The notes beneath the pieces were generated by a model that was given only the letters and a program-made list of their open reading frames with translations, did not search any database and was not told the DNA's origin. Below are positions 53,087 to 61,550 of a stretch of DNA of 64,000 bases, one piece after another. Where the stretch lies: positions 62,001 through 126,000 of the forward strand of contig NZ_JAUDRH010000009.1 of assembly GCF_030381805.1 (NCBI RefSeq). The letters run 5' to 3'. Every line of letters starts with the position of its first letter. The stretch's first letter is position 1. This DNA is from Chlorogloeopsis sp. ULAP01. GTDB lineage: Bacteria > Cyanobacteriota > Cyanobacteriia > Cyanobacteriales > Nostocaceae. The position numbers and the translations under genes were made by a program.

Positions 53087-54079
53087 TCACTTTCCTTGAA
53101 AAGCCGTAAATTGTCCACCCAGCCCTTCCACAATTGTCTTAGTATTTGCAATCAACATTTTGGGATAGGTATCGCCATCTGATCCGGGTTCACCTAAACT
53201 ATCAGAATAAAGTTCGCGATCGGAAATTTTAACATTTGCTTCTTTTGCAACTGTCTCCAACAATTTAGGATTGACAGTAACTTCAGCAAAAATAGTTGGA
53301 ACTTGAGAACTTTTAATTGAATCAACTAATTTTCTAACTCGTGCAGCAGTTGGTTTTTCTTCGGTACTTATACCTTGAAGCGCTCCTTCCACTGGAATGT
53401 TATAAGCTGTGGTGTAATATCCAAACGCATCATGAGTAGTCACCAATTTTCGAGATGACTGAGGAATGGTGGCAATCTGAGATTTAATCCAACTATGAAT
53501 TTGGGTTAGTTCTGTACTCAGCTCTTTGGCATTTTTGGCATATAACTCAGTATTGGCAGGTGCTAATTTTGCCAAGTGAGTTTCAACTACTTCTACCATC
53601 CGAGCGCCATTTTCAGCGCTTTGCCAAACATGGGGATCGTCCTCTGTTTGCCCATCTTCTTCAAACTTTTGCGGGTTAGGAATAGCTTCTTCTGCAACCG
53701 CCACTTTGGGAGCAGGGTTAGATGTTGCCTGAATAAGCTTGATTAATTCTGGCTCAAAGTTATAGCCAGAGTAAAGAATTAGGTTAGCATCTTCTATTGC
53801 CTTACGATCTGCTGGAACTGGTTGATAGGTGTGACCGTCTATTCCAGGATTAAGCAAACAACGTAGATCTACCGTATTTGCCGCTATTTGTCTTGTGATG
53901 TCACATAGGATTGTGGTAGTAGCGACTACCTTCAAAGGCTTACCATTGGCAGCAGGACTGGCGGTAGAGTTAAGAGAACTAGTTTCATTAGTAGGAGGAG
54001 ATTGAGCACAGGCACTAAATAAGCCCAAAGTTATAACTAAAGCTATAGTTCTCCAGGTTCGATTAGAACTGATGTACAT
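53087..54079 (-). CDS. znuA: Zinc ABC transporter substrate-binding lipoprotein
   Basis: A 330-residue cluster A-I metal-binding protein. The ATG at 54079 gives a compact lipoprotein signal (TIALVITLGLFSACAQ, lipobox LFSAC); a TTG at 54097 is the alternative. Metal ligands are predicted in GIDGHTYQP, EDDPHVWQS, LVTTHDAFGYYTT and LYSDSLGE. The third ligand is His, as in ZnuA, rather than Glu as in Mn-binding MntC/PsaA. There is no His-rich loop. Divergent from its ATPase and permease genes, with a Zur-like box between. Zinc is therefore preferred over manganese, though the call rests on one residue and the box. Confidence 0.85.
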   Translation of the reverse strand: MYISSNRTWRTIALVITLGLFSACAQSPPTNETSSLNSTASPAANGKPLKVVATTTILCDITRQIAANTVDLRCLLNPGIDGHTYQPVPADRKAIEDANLILYSGYNFEPELIKLIQATSNPAPKVAVAEEAIPNPQKFEEDGQTEDDPHVWQSAENGARMVEVVETHLAKLAPANTELYAKNAKELSTELTQIHSWIKSQIATIPQSSRKLVTTHDAFGYYTTAYNIPVEGALQGISTEEKPTAARVRKLVDSIKSSQVPTIFAEVTVNPKLLETVAKEANVKISDRELYSDSLGEPGSDGDTYPKMLIANTKTIVEGLGGQFTAFQGK

Positions 54080-54112
54080 AATTCTTATCGGCTGCAAATA
54101 TCATCTTTAAGA

Positions 54113-54127
54113 ATATAATGATTATCG
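54113..54127. promoter_or_regulatory. Zur-like box of the zinc transporter
   Basis: ATATAATGATTATCG: a 7-1-7 imperfect dyad (5 of 7 pairs) of the GATAATNATTATC type used by cyanobacterial Zur. It lies between the divergent znuA start and the ATPase start, ~20-35 bases from each. Confidence 0.6.
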
Positions 54128-54145
54128 TTCTTATTTAAATATTTC

Positions 54146-54889
54146 ATGTTACAGGTTCAGGAATTAGCTGTCGATTACCGAGGAGTGCGAGGACTAGATC
54201 GGGTGAGTTTTCGTGTTGAACCCGGACAGCTAGTCGGTATTATTGGGCCAAATGGTGCGGGTAAAAGCACATTACTCAAAGCAATGCTGGGTTTAATTCC
54301 CAGCATCAGTGGAACTGTGCAATATTGCACCTGTCCTTTGCATCGGCAACTCGAAAAAGTAGCCTACGTGCCGCAGCGATCGCTAATCGATTGGGACTTT
54401 CCCATCACTGTTTGGAATGTAGTGATGATGGCGCGAACTCGTTCCTTGGGTTGGTTTCGCAGTCCGAACCGTGTCGCCGAAGAAATTGTCAAAGCAGCTC
54501 TAGAAAGAGTAGAAATGCTGCACCTGCGTCATCGGCGAATTGGAGAACTATCCGGCGGACAGCAGCAACGAGTATTCTTGGCACGAGCCTTAGCTCAACA
54601 AGCAGACTTGTTCTTGTTTGACGAGCCGTTTACAGGTATTGATAAAAAAACCGAGACAATTATTCTAGAAATTTTTACCGAGTTGCGATCGCAAGGCAAG
54701 ATTCTGTTGGTTAGTACTCACGAATGGGGACAGTCGCTAGCACAGTTAGACCGATTGTTGCTGCTCAATCAACGTGTGATTTGTGATGGTTTGCCACAGC
54801 AAGTGATGACAAAAGAGAATTTACAACAAGCTTACGGTACAGCTTTACAAAATCAATTTCAGGATTTAGAAACAACGTTTTTTTGTTAA
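54146..54889 (+). CDS. znuC: Zinc ABC transporter ATPase
   Basis: A 247-residue ABC ATPase. Walker A IIGPNGAGKSTLLKAMLG, signature ELSGGQQQRVFLARAL, Walker B DLFLFDEPFTGIDK and the His switch VSTHEWGQSL are all intact. The length and the sequence after Walker A (LIPSISGTVQY, RSLIDWDFPITVWNVVM) fit the Mn/Zn uptake branch (MntA/ZnuC). The ATG at 54146 lies 19 bases after the Zur-like box. The permease gene follows at 54919. It should drive import with the divergently encoded binding protein. Confidence 0.93.
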   Translation: MLQVQELAVDYRGVRGLDRVSFRVEPGQLVGIIGPNGAGKSTLLKAMLGLIPSISGTVQYCTCPLHRQLEKVAYVPQRSLIDWDFPITVWNVVMMARTRSLGWFRSPNRVAEEIVKAALERVEMLHLRHRRIGELSGGQQQRVFLARALAQQADLFLFDEPFTGIDKKTETIILEIFTELRSQGKILLVSTHEWGQSLAQLDRLLLLNQRVICDGLPQQVMTKENLQQAYGTALQNQFQDLETTFFC

Positions 54890-54918
54890 TCTGGGTTCTG
54901 CATCTGAGTTCTTTTTAT

Positions 54919-55797
54919 ATGCTGGATTTGCTATTACAACCCCTGAGTTACGAGTTTATGCGGAACGCGATCGCGATCGGCATCCTTATTGGTATTCTCT
55001 GTCCGGTGGTGGGGAGTTACTTGATAGTCCAGCGCATGGCACTTCTGGGTGATGTGATTGCCCATTGTGTATTACCCGGACTTTCCATATCCTTCTTTTT
55101 AGGAATAGATATTTTAATTGGAGCTTTTTGCTCTGGGATTTTGGGTTCGTTCTTAATTGCCTGGATTCGTTCCCAATCTCATATCAAAGCAGACGCTGCT
55201 ATGGCACTGACTTTTTCGAGCTTTTTTGCATTAGGAGTAACGCTAATTACAGTACTCAGAAATAAGCTCGACCTGGATAGCTTCTTATTCGGAGATATTC
55301 TGGGAGTCACGATGAATGACATTTATCGAACGCTGATTATTGCTGCTGTCATTCTATTGGCAGTCAAGCTTTTTTATAAAGAACTGCTATTTTACACATT
55401 TGATAAAACTGGTGCTAGAGCGATCGGCTTACCGATTCACAGCATTCATTTTGGCTTTATGGCAGCAGTGACATTAACCATTATTGCTAGTATGCAGGCA
55501 GTAGGAGTAATTTTGGTAATTGCACTACTAGTAGGGCCTGCCCTTACATCCTATCTCTTGGTCAAGGAATTACATCACATGATGGGATTGGGAGCAATCA
55601 TTGGAGTGGTTGCAAGTATCACTGGCATATACATTAGTTACTATCGTAATATTCCATCGGGGCCTGCAATTGTGCTGGTTTCATCCGTACTATTTTTATT
55701 AGTGCTGCTTTTTAGTCCCTCTGGTGGCATTTTAACCCGACCTGAATTGGTAAATCATTCAGTTAGGTTATTATCCAAATTCAAACGGGGGAAGTAG
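54919..55797 (+). CDS. znuB: Zinc ABC transporter permease
   Basis: A 292-residue ABC-3 family permease with about eight hydrophobic spans. Family signs are NAIAIGILIGILCPVVGSYL, LIVQRMALLGDVIAHCVLPG and MQAVGVILVIALLVGPALTS, the conserved coupling region. The ATG at 54919 (MLDLLLQPL) is preferred to a TTG at 54883 that would overlap the ATPase gene. The Pro/Gly-rich C-terminus (FSPSGGILTRPELVNH) is normal. Last gene of the two-gene unit. The metal specificity comes from the binding protein and the Zur-like box. Confidence 0.93.
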   Translation: MLDLLLQPLSYEFMRNAIAIGILIGILCPVVGSYLIVQRMALLGDVIAHCVLPGLSISFFLGIDILIGAFCSGILGSFLIAWIRSQSHIKADAAMALTFSSFFALGVTLITVLRNKLDLDSFLFGDILGVTMNDIYRTLIIAAVILLAVKLFYKELLFYTFDKTGARAIGLPIHSIHFGFMAAVTLTIIASMQAVGVILVIALLVGPALTSYLLVKELHHMMGLGAIIGVVASITGIYISYYRNIPSGPAIVLVSSVLFLLVLLFSPSGGILTRPELVNHSVRLLSKFKRGK

Positions 55798-55804
55798 AAG
55801 ATAG

Positions 55805-56034
55805 AAGGCAGGAGGCAGACGGCAGTAGACACGCAGCGGCTTCCGTAGGTAGGCAGAAGGAAAAATTTTCCCCTACACCCTTTTGCAAGGCAGTCCCTAT
55901 GAACTTCGTACACCACCAAGTATGAAAGAGGATTCTTTCCCCTACACCCCTAAACCCTTATACCCCTACACCCTTTTGCAAGGCAGGAGGCAGACGGCAG
56001 AAGGAAAAATTTTCCCCCACACCCTTTTTCAAGA
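55805..56034. repeat. Tandem-like duplication of a filler repeat
   Basis: AGGCAGGAGGCAGACGGCAG occurs at 55806 and 55981, and GCAGAAGGAAAAATTTTCCC with CACCCTTTT at 55853 and 55998. The second copy runs into the last codons of the WD40 gene. Between the copies lie GC-rich CCCCTACACCC tracts. Confidence 0.6.
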
Positions 56035-57123
56035 ACGGCGTCCAAATCCTTGACCTCGTGATCCTTTTGACCAAATTAGTAGTTCACCACTCTGCCCGCC
56101 AGCAGCTAGTTGATGTCCTTGGGGATGCCACGATAGGCAAGAGAATCCCTCCACGGCACCATTGAGAACTTGGGCAAGTTTTTTAGCACGTTGCCACAGA
56201 CAAAGCCACCCATCTTCTCCAGCAGAGGCTAGTAAGAGACTGTGAGGTTGAAATTGCAGAGATTGCACAACACTTTCATGTTTTGGCAACACTCGCCCTT
56301 CCCATCCAATCAATTCATCCTCATGCTTTTCCCAGACTACAACACCTTCCATACTGGCAGCAGCTAACACAGGAGTGTTGACCTTACTTGGTACTTCTGA
56401 CCATACCAATTTACGAATTTTTCCAGGAAAGCCACGCATTACCCAAGGTTCTGGATTGTCCCACTCTAGAACGGTGATTGTCCTATCTATATTACCGGAG
56501 GCAATATATTTACCATCACCTGACCAGGCGATCGCCACACTTGCGGAACCAATCATAAGTAGATAAGGGTCATCGTTCCAGTCTTGACTATTCCAAATTT
56601 TAACTTCTTGGTAGCCTGCCACTGTTAAGCGTTGACCATCAGGGTGCCATGTGATATCTAATACTGAGGAGTTGTCAAAATTGAGGTTTGTGGCAATATC
56701 ACCAACATCTGCATCCCAGACTTGCACATTACGTCCCAAGCTAAAGGCTAATTGATTTTGAGTGGGACTCCACGCCATGCGGTCAACCCAAGCAGGAGGA
56801 TTTTTCAAAGTGGTAACTAGTTCGGGCTTTTCCTCAAGTAAATCCCAGACTTTTACCTGCCCATCCTGTCCCCCAAATGCAAGAAATCGCCCATCTTTGG
56901 AAAAAGACAGGCAATCAATAGAGAGTCCACAGCTACTTTGTAGGTATGTGAGTTCTTGCGTTTCCACAATTAATAAAGCTACCTCGCCAGCAGCAGAACT
57001 AACAGCTAAGGTCGTACCATCAGGCGACCAACTAATTGCTGTCACATAATCTAAGAGCGATCCTTGCCAAAAAATTTGAAAGTCGCCTTGGTTGTTGTTT
57101 TTGAGACTAGACACGCCCGACAT
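56029..57123 (-). CDS. WD40 repeat protein, probable Zur regulon member
   Basis: A 364-residue seven-bladed propeller. WD-type repeats include SWSPDGTTLAVSSAAGEVAL, SFSKDGRFLAFGGQDGQVKV, AWSGDGKYIASGNIDRTITV, and SWHPQGHQLAAGGQSGELLI. It has no signal peptide. The gene starts inside the remnant of a COG0523 GTPase gene, in another frame, and a Zur-like box lies 84 bases upstream. In filamentous cyanobacteria a WD40 gene typically sits after a Zur-controlled COG0523 gene, as I recall; the layout here fits that with the GTPase deleted. The molecular role in zinc homeostasis is unknown. Confidence 0.9.
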   Translation of the reverse strand: MSGVSSLKNNNQGDFQIFWQGSLLDYVTAISWSPDGTTLAVSSAAGEVALLIVETQELTYLQSSCGLSIDCLSFSKDGRFLAFGGQDGQVKVWDLLEEKPELVTTLKNPPAWVDRMAWSPTQNQLAFSLGRNVQVWDADVGDIATNLNFDNSSVLDITWHPDGQRLTVAGYQEVKIWNSQDWNDDPYLLMIGSASVAIAWSGDGKYIASGNIDRTITVLEWDNPEPWVMRGFPGKIRKLVWSEVPSKVNTPVLAAASMEGVVVWEKHEDELIGWEGRVLPKHESVVQSLQFQPHSLLLASAGEDGWLCLWQRAKKLAQVLNGAVEGFSCLSWHPQGHQLAAGGQSGELLIWSKGSRGQGFGRRS

Positions 57124-57190
57124 CCTCTCTGAATTTAGCTTCGTCTAGATTGCGCCCAATAAAGACGAGTTCATTTTTACGGGTATTACT
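57107..57190 (-). pseudogene. C-terminal remnant of a COG0523 (CobW-type) GTPase gene
   Basis: The minus-strand frame reads TRKNELVFIGRNLDEAKF and ends at a TAG at 57107, inside the WD40 start. The R/T-x-E-L-V-F-I-G-x-x-(L/M)-D pattern is the usual C-terminus of CobW/COG0523 GTPases. A stop precedes it, and nothing of the GTPase domain (Walker A, CxCC) remains. The gene was evidently deleted between its promoter box and its last ~25 codons. Confidence 0.72.
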
Positions 57191-57206
57191 AGGTTATTAT
57201 CGTTAA

Positions 57207-57221
57207 TGATAACTATTATCA
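57207..57221. promoter_or_regulatory. Zur-like box of the WD40 gene
   Basis: TGATAACTATTATCA: perfect TGATAA/TTATCA arms around CTA. It lies ~85 bases upstream of the WD40 ATG, with a second overlapping dyad (TTATCGTTAATGATAA, 57197-57212). It matches the cyanobacterial Zur consensus better than the box at 54113. Confidence 0.65.
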
Positions 57222-57556
57222 GAGTATGATCATTATTTTTGCAATTGCAGCGATCATTGCTAAAGAAACTCAAGATTCTTTGCATAAACTTAAACAGAGC
57301 GATCGCTGTGTTGGATTACCTGCAAATTCAAGCAAATTACACAACAGAGAATATTCCTGCACAATCAGCAATGATCCAAATTGTAGATGTATGGAGTTAG
57401 CCTAAGATTTTGTATATTTTTTCTAGATTACTATGTGATTTTGCTTATAAGGCATCATTTTAGCTTGATTTTAACTTTCTTATGACTTGATTTTAGATTT
57501 ACATTGAGTATAATTTATTATAAAGCTTATTCAGTATAGAGATTGTTCTCAAAACT
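57222..57556. other. Spacer with possible gene remnant
   Basis: A short plus-strand frame (ATG 57226, 59 residues, starting MIIIFAIAAIIAKETQDSLH) and, in another frame, LDYLQIQANYTTENIPAQSA to a stop near 57400 read like fragments of a decayed gene. I cannot identify it. AT-rich sequence precedes the NACHT gene. Confidence 0.35.
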
Positions 57557-59899
57557 ATGGCAAAGCGATCGCTTAAAGCGTCGGCTGAGGGTATAAGAAA
57601 GGCTAAACAAGCTTTTAAGCGTAAAAGACTGACGCAGAAACGTCTGGCTGGAGAAGTAGGTTTAGACACTCGTCAACCAATTTGGAAGTTCTTCACAGGT
57701 CAACCCGTTGACCGTCAAGTCTTTCACGAAATTTGTCGAGTTTTAGGAATAAATTCTAAAGAAATAATAGAAAATACTAATAGTGAAAAAGAATCAATAT
57801 CTATTGAAAATATACTAGAAAATTCTTTAGATATTGATTATTTAGTGCAAAAAGCAAGGTTCGCTCACCAAGAAAAAATTCAAGCTCAGTGTGGCACTTT
57901 ACATCTTTTAGATATTTCTCGACCTATTGGTCTAGATGACCTTTATGTCGAAGTTAATATTTTTGAGGAAATCACCAATCAAAGATGGTTAGAAATTAAT
58001 AATTTACAAAGTTTATGCTCAAACAATTTTAACAGTTTTAACTGTGGTCAAAGACATCAACATAGAGTAACTGGTTTAGAGGCAGTTTCAAAATACTCTA
58101 AACTTTTGATATTAGGAAAACCGGGTTCTGGAAAAACGACTTTTTTGCAATCCATAGCGCTCCGATGCGCACAGAGACATTTTCAGCACGATTCTCTACC
58201 AATTTTTATCAATTTAAAGAACTTTGCCGAAGATAGTAGCAATAGTCATCAAAGTAGTTTATTAGCTTATATAAATCAAGAATTTAGTGATTGTGGAGTT
58301 TCTCAAACAGAGATTTCCACAATACTTTCTCATGGGAAAGCGCTAATTTTACTAGATGGTTTAGATGAATTCACACATATAGACAATGATAAAATATTTC
58401 GAGAAATTCGGAATTTTATTGAGAAATATTATAAAAACAAAATCATTATAACTTGTCGTTTAGCTGCTTTTCAATATAAATTTAAAGGATTTACCGAAGT
58501 TGAAATTGCTGATTTTACCCTTTTACAAATAAGGGCATTTGTGGATAAGTGGTTTGTAACCGTGGCCAAAAATTCTTTGCGTGAGGGAAGAGCTAAAGCC
58601 GATAACTTTATACAAAAATTAGAATTACCAGAAAATCGACAAATTCTTGAATTAGCAACTGTACCAGTTTTACTTAATTTAACTTGCTTGGTATTTCAAT
58701 TTTTAGGAGACTTTCCTACCTTACGTTCAGAACTTTACAAACAAGCATTAGAATTGCTATTAGTACGTTGGGATGAAGCAAGAGGTGTGAAACGAGATGA
58801 AGTTTATCGCAATTTGTCTTTATCACACAAAATCAAGCTACTTTGTTATTTAGCATCAACTACTTTTTCTCAGGGAAACTACTTCTTCTCCGAAAATAAC
58901 ATACAACAATTAATAGCTAGTTATCTACGTCATTTTCCCCTTGAACCAATAGATGTAGAAGCTTTACAAATTGATAGTGGTGCTGTTTTGAAAGCTATTG
59001 AAGCTCAACATGGACTATTACTAGAACAGGCACGAGGTATTTATTCTTTTTCTCATTTGACTTTTCAAGAGTATTTAACAGCCAGAGAAATTGTTGCCAA
59101 TGCTAATTCTCAAACACTACTAGAATTTGTGACGCAAATCGGCGATAAACGCTGGCAAGAAGTTTTTTTGCTAACAGCAGGTATGATACAACCAGCTGAT
59201 GAATTATTACTATTAATGAAGCAACAAATTAATATCCTAGCGAACTCAAATCTAAAATTACACAATTTTTTAATTTGGCTAGAGCACAAATCTTCAACTA
59301 TTAGTGCATCTTATCACCCTGCCAGTATACGCGCTTTTTACTTTACCCTCAATCTTCCTATTGATCATCCTCTTGCTAATAACCAAACTTTAGCTGTTTT
59401 TTTAGATCATCGCTTGACTGGGAAATTAGCTGATGATTTAGCTTTAGACTTAGCTTTAGTTCATGCTCTTGGTGTAAGTCTGAAGATGAGCGATAATATT
59501 TTCTGCCAGCGTTTATCTGCGATCAAGCTTGCTGTTGATTTACAGGATTTATTACACGAGTATCCATCTTTAGAGAAATCGCTACAACAGTTGCAAAGCG
59601 AACTTCCGTATTCTTATGTAGGTAAAATCGCTCTGAAAGAGTGGTGGCAAGCAAATGGAGAAACATGGACTCTTAAGTTGCAAAATTTAATAGTTAGCGA
59701 TCGCCAAATTTGTCAGGATTGGCAATTCAACGAAAAGGAGTGGCAATTACTACAGCAGTATTGGGATGCAAATAAGTTACTACTAGATTGTCTAAATCAT
59801 GCTAGTAATGTCACCAATTCTACAATCCAATTAATAGAGAAAACTTTATTTTTAGTTGAGAGTGTTGTTTTAGCGAGTAGTATAGCAGGTGACAGATGA
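57557..59899 (+). CDS. NACHT-domain STAND NTPase with N-terminal HTH
   Basis: A 780-residue signal-transducing ATPase. The N-terminal ~70 residues look like a divergent HTH (RLTQKRLAGEVGLDTRQPIW, then VFHEICRVLGI). The NACHT domain (~190-420) has Walker A LLILGKPGSGKTTFLQSIAL, Walker B KALILLDGLDEF and the sensor-like IIITCRLAAFQY. A winged helix and helical C-terminal region follow (SFSHLTFQEYLTAREIV). The last ~60 residues match the NCH2-like tail common in cyanobacterial NACHT proteins (LQQYWDANKLLLDCLNHA). Bacterial NACHT proteins include antiphage defence factors. No effector domain or partner gene is visible, so the output is unknown. Confidence 0.9.
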   Translation: MAKRSLKASAEGIRKAKQAFKRKRLTQKRLAGEVGLDTRQPIWKFFTGQPVDRQVFHEICRVLGINSKEIIENTNSEKESISIENILENSLDIDYLVQKARFAHQEKIQAQCGTLHLLDISRPIGLDDLYVEVNIFEEITNQRWLEINNLQSLCSNNFNSFNCGQRHQHRVTGLEAVSKYSKLLILGKPGSGKTTFLQSIALRCAQRHFQHDSLPIFINLKNFAEDSSNSHQSSLLAYINQEFSDCGVSQTEISTILSHGKALILLDGLDEFTHIDNDKIFREIRNFIEKYYKNKIIITCRLAAFQYKFKGFTEVEIADFTLLQIRAFVDKWFVTVAKNSLREGRAKADNFIQKLELPENRQILELATVPVLLNLTCLVFQFLGDFPTLRSELYKQALELLLVRWDEARGVKRDEVYRNLSLSHKIKLLCYLASTTFSQGNYFFSENNIQQLIASYLRHFPLEPIDVEALQIDSGAVLKAIEAQHGLLLEQARGIYSFSHLTFQEYLTAREIVANANSQTLLEFVTQIGDKRWQEVFLLTAGMIQPADELLLLMKQQINILANSNLKLHNFLIWLEHKSSTISASYHPASIRAFYFTLNLPIDHPLANNQTLAVFLDHRLTGKLADDLALDLALVHALGVSLKMSDNIFCQRLSAIKLAVDLQDLLHEYPSLEKSLQQLQSELPYSYVGKIALKEWWQANGETWTLKLQNLIVSDRQICQDWQFNEKEWQLLQQYWDANKLLLDCLNHASNVTNSTIQLIEKTLFLVESVVLASSIAGDR

Positions 59900-60020
59900 C
59901 AGGGTTAAAAGTTTTTGTTGTCTAAGTTTTATCATTGGTTGATGTCCTAACCACTTTGGCTGTTGCCATATCAGCTAAAAATCACTATTGGTAATCAACA
60001 TTGGCGCTCACCCCTTAAAA

Positions 60021-61367
60021 TTATGATTTTGGTAATTCCTTGCCAAACAAAGTCTGGTACATCAGCTGATAAATACCAGTGTTATCTACGGTGTTTGGTA
60101 GTGCTTGTGCATTCAAGCCATGAGTTTTAGCAATAATAGAACCAGTGAAATCACCAAAACCCGCCCAGGCGATCGCAAAGGGAAAGCGCTTTCCTTGTAG
60201 ATCTGGTGCTGAGATAAAAGGCAGTGTACCCGTGCCATCTTTGCCATCCCAAGGTGCGCCATTCCCTCCTTTCTCAGGCAAAGGCTTATCTAAAGGAAAA
60301 TCTTTTTCTGTCACTCCCACTACTTCTAATCCACCAGCATCGCTATCTGCTGCCGTTACCAATAGAGTATTGGGATTTTTTTCAATAAATTTTATTGCCA
60401 CACCTACAGCGTCATCGGCACGTTTGACTGCTTCTATGCAACCAACTGCATTATTAAAATTGCAGAAGTTATCGCTACCTTCTTCTTCCAAAACGATAAA
60501 GAAACCATTGGGATTAGATGACACAATCTTGAAAGTGGCTTGTAACATCTCGGCTGCCGTCGGAGCAGTCGGAACGTATAGGGGCAAATTCTGCTTTTTC
60601 AACTCTTCTTCTGGTGCATCGTTATAAGTATCGTCAGCAGCAAAAATTCCTAATACTTTTTTAGTATTTCCTGGTAACTTTAATAATTCATCGCGAGTAT
60701 AAACAACAGTGTAACCCTTCTTCTGAGCCAGTTCTACCAAATTGAGTCCATCTTCTCGCTGAGTTTGTACAGCTGTGGCGTGTCTGCCAGCCGTTCCTTT
60801 AGGAAGATACCATACCTCGCCACCTCCCAAGATCACATCTACCCCAGACTCAACAATTTGTTTGGTAATTTCTGCAAATTGACGGCGATTTGAAGTCTTG
60901 GCAACAAACGCACCTGCTCCCGGTTCAAGGATAATACCAGAGTTGATGATAGCTGTTCCTTTCTTGGCAGCGACAGCTTCTTCCATAATTGTTTGAGGTT
61001 TCCTAGAAGCAGCGATTACAGCTTTACCTTTCTCATCTAAACCATAGGAATCAGCGTTTACTTTTACTCCTGTGGCGTGAGTTACTGCACCCCCGTTAGA
61101 TGTGGCAGTAAGTTGATTTTTCATGTGTCCCAAATAAACGGCAAGATTAGACATCCGATCCCAATTCAGGCTACCATCCGGCCCAAGGTAAAGCATCCGC
61201 GCCGCACCCCAGTGAGATGCGCTTGTACCATCTGGGTGAATAAATATCACATTACCTTGACGAAATTTGGCATTGCCTTGTACTTGGATTTGTGGTGTGC
61301 AAGCTAGTAAAGCTGTTAAGGCAAAAATTACTAAAGCGGCGAATTTTTTATTAATCTTCTGTAGCAT
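60021..61367 (-). CDS. Atypical alkaline phosphatase, lipoprotein
   Basis: A 448-residue exported PhoA-superfamily enzyme. The lipobox-type signal ends in LTALLACTPQ. FIHPDGTSASHW gives the first metal Asp. The nucleophile region is TATSNGGAVTHATGVK, with the Ser kept but the preceding Asp replaced by Thr. EEEGSDNFCNFNNA replaces the usual E-G-x-x-x-D-x-x-x-H site (the last position is Asn), and VTAADSDAGG has Ser where the classical DH pair has His. So two zinc ligands of E. coli PhoA are absent. It belongs to a divergent branch; activity or another metal is possible. No Pho box was identified. Confidence 0.85.
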   Translation of the reverse strand: MLQKINKKFAALVIFALTALLACTPQIQVQGNAKFRQGNVIFIHPDGTSASHWGAARMLYLGPDGSLNWDRMSNLAVYLGHMKNQLTATSNGGAVTHATGVKVNADSYGLDEKGKAVIAASRKPQTIMEEAVAAKKGTAIINSGIILEPGAGAFVAKTSNRRQFAEITKQIVESGVDVILGGGEVWYLPKGTAGRHATAVQTQREDGLNLVELAQKKGYTVVYTRDELLKLPGNTKKVLGIFAADDTYNDAPEEELKKQNLPLYVPTAPTAAEMLQATFKIVSSNPNGFFIVLEEEGSDNFCNFNNAVGCIEAVKRADDAVGVAIKFIEKNPNTLLVTAADSDAGGLEVVGVTEKDFPLDKPLPEKGGNGAPWDGKDGTGTLPFISAPDLQGKRFPFAIAWAGFGDFTGSIIAKTHGLNAQALPNTVDNTGIYQLMYQTLFGKELPKS

Positions 61368-61442
61368 GGCTGATGATTGTGATGTTGCAAAAATATAACA
61401 ATAATAGGTACTGGGGATTAGTCATTGGTCATTTGTTAGTGG

Positions 61443-61470
61443 GTAGAGACGCGATTAATCGCGTCTGTAC
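61443..61470. repeat. Palindromic dispersed repeat (copy 2)
   Basis: GTAGAGACGCGATT and its mirror image with one mismatch near the end (GTCTGTAC): a 14-bp stem form of the repeat at 22181. Filler with GTCTCCGTGTCTCC follows. Confidence 0.7.
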
Positions 61471-61550
61471 AATTTTTTATTGCTCTCCTTGTCTCCGTGT
61501 CTCCACCTCCCCGCGTCTCCTTGTCCCTAATACATTCACAAAAATTTTCT

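Noticed and set aside
53087..55797. Naming the metal transporter as manganese-specific MntABC
   Set aside because: The third ligand is His (TTHDAFGYY) rather than the Glu of Mn-binding proteins, and a Zur-like box sits between the genes. Zinc is preferred, though not proven.
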